The notes below the pieces were generated by a model, which searched no databases, was not told where the DNA came from, and was given only the letters and a program-made list of their open reading frames with translations. 40,489 bases of DNA from Oscillibacter sp. CAG:241 (lineage in GTDB: Bacteria; Bacillota; Clostridia; Oscillospirales; Oscillospiraceae): assembly GCA_000435975.1 (NCBI GenBank), contig FR884123.1, positions 1 to 40,489 on the forward strand, in the 5' to 3' direction. Below, piece after piece: positions 40,156 to 40,489 of the stretch. The position numbers were made by a program, and so were the translations under genes. Within the stretch, counting starts at the first letter, position 1. Each line of letters opens with the position of its first letter.

Positions 40156-40489
40156 CTATCCCAGCACCGCGTCGGGGCCGCCGCCACCACCGCCGGTAAG
40201 CTGCACCACCACCTGCTCCGGCAGGCAGACAATGCTCTGCCCCGCCCGGGTGATGGTGCCGGTGTGGACGCAGTCCTGGCCCGGGCAGTCGCTCTCTGCC
40301 ACCCGGACGCCGTCTCTGTCCAGGAGGATGGTCAGGTGATAGTCCCCCTCCACGGTGACGGTCATCTCCTCTGTAAGGCGGTCCAGCTCCACGGTCTGCA
40401 CCACCTGCCCCCGGTGGACAATGGCGGCAGTCAGCGGACCGGACCGGGCCAGACCGCCGTAATACCACGCCGCCGTGAAAATGGCCAGG
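40156..40489 (-). CDS. NusG domain II-like protein, N-terminus outside window
   Basis: The frame is open to the window's right edge, so the first residues are missing; a GTG at 40,402-40,404 is internal. The visible 110 residues run from a hydrophobic stretch (LAIFTAAWYYGG) into a beta-rich domain with SDCPGQDCVHTG and GQSIVCLPEQVVVQL, the NusG-II signature with its paired Cys. The tail is Gly-rich. Such membrane-anchored proteins usually precede a Gx transporter gene, as here with a 10-base gap. The exact role is unknown; a link to flavin or redox export has been suggested by context only. Confidence 0.85.
   Translation of the reverse strand, partial: LAIFTAAWYYGGLARSGPLTAAIVHRGQVVQTVELDRLTEEMTVTVEGDYHLTILLDRDGVRVAESDCPGQDCVHTGTITRAGQSIVCLPEQVVVQLTGGGGGGPDAVLG

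Noticed and set aside
1..40489. CRISPR array, rRNA operon or replication origin
   Set aside because: No regularly spaced repeats, rRNA-like sequence or DnaA-box cluster was seen.

Overview
The window looks like the chromosome of an anaerobic, spore-forming Clostridia member, probably an Oscillospiraceae relative of the Flavonifractor/Oscillibacter type. This is inferred from strong AAGGAGG ribosome sites, a SpoVAF/GerA germination gene, queT, a Gx transporter/NusG-II pair, a typical clostridial palindromic intergenic repeat and very GC-rich core genes. No rRNA operon, CRISPR array, integrase or transposase is visible.

Region 1 (1 to about 19,763) is accessory DNA. It starts with two unrecognised plus-strand genes, the first cut by the window edge. 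Four small minus-strand cargo genes follow: a Met/Asp-rich repeat protein, a basic small protein, a DUF6550-like secreted protein and a DUF6809-like protein. Then comes a minus-strand operon running from 18,431 down to 3,389. Its order is XRE regulator, SNF2-type helicase with a PLD-like N-terminus, DUF4391 protein, DUF4365 protein, Type III methyltransferase Mod, DUF1016/YhcG nuclease, Type III restriction subunit Res, SF1 helicase with a C-terminal DUF2726-like nuclease, and a zinc-ribbon protein. Gaps are short or overlapping, so this is probably one expanded Type III restriction defence island. Its leader carries a promoter, a palindromic operator candidate and a terminator/antiterminator pair. 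The island ends at 19,764-19,808 in the 3' half of a tRNA-Pro(TGG) gene, whose identity to a tRNA starts in the anticodon loop. This fits tyrosine-integrase insertion, with the intact tRNA expected left of the window.

Region 2 (19,809-23,995) holds two plus-strand genes of visibly lower GC: a YtcJ-like metal-dependent amidohydrolase and an NhaC-family antiporter. They lie behind a near-consensus promoter overlapped by an inverted repeat. The segment ends in a second, degenerate tRNA-like 3' end and a strong terminator.

Region 3 (24,034-28,081) is a minus-strand cassette with an ADP-ribose theme: macrodomain-HTH fusion, Nmad3-like nucleotide-modification protein, ArsC/Spx-like protein, small HTH protein, VWA protein and ADP-ribosylglycohydrolase.

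Region 4 (28,163-35,198) is a very GC-rich three-gene minus-strand operon. It has a 1,579-residue fusion (HD phosphohydrolase, helical repeats, NadD-like adenylyltransferase, acetyltransferase-like segment, phosphoribosyltransferase), a lactate/malate-dehydrogenase-like protein and a tandem flavodoxin-like protein. A role in NAD or nucleotide salvage or repair is the natural guess.

Region 5 (35,306-40,489) is core-like: an orphan SpoVAF/GerA gene behind a palindromic repeat, queT with a structured 5' leader, then a tight minus-strand group of a NusG-II protein (cut by the window end), Gx transporter, CbbX/SpoVK-type AAA ATPase and a lipoprotein.
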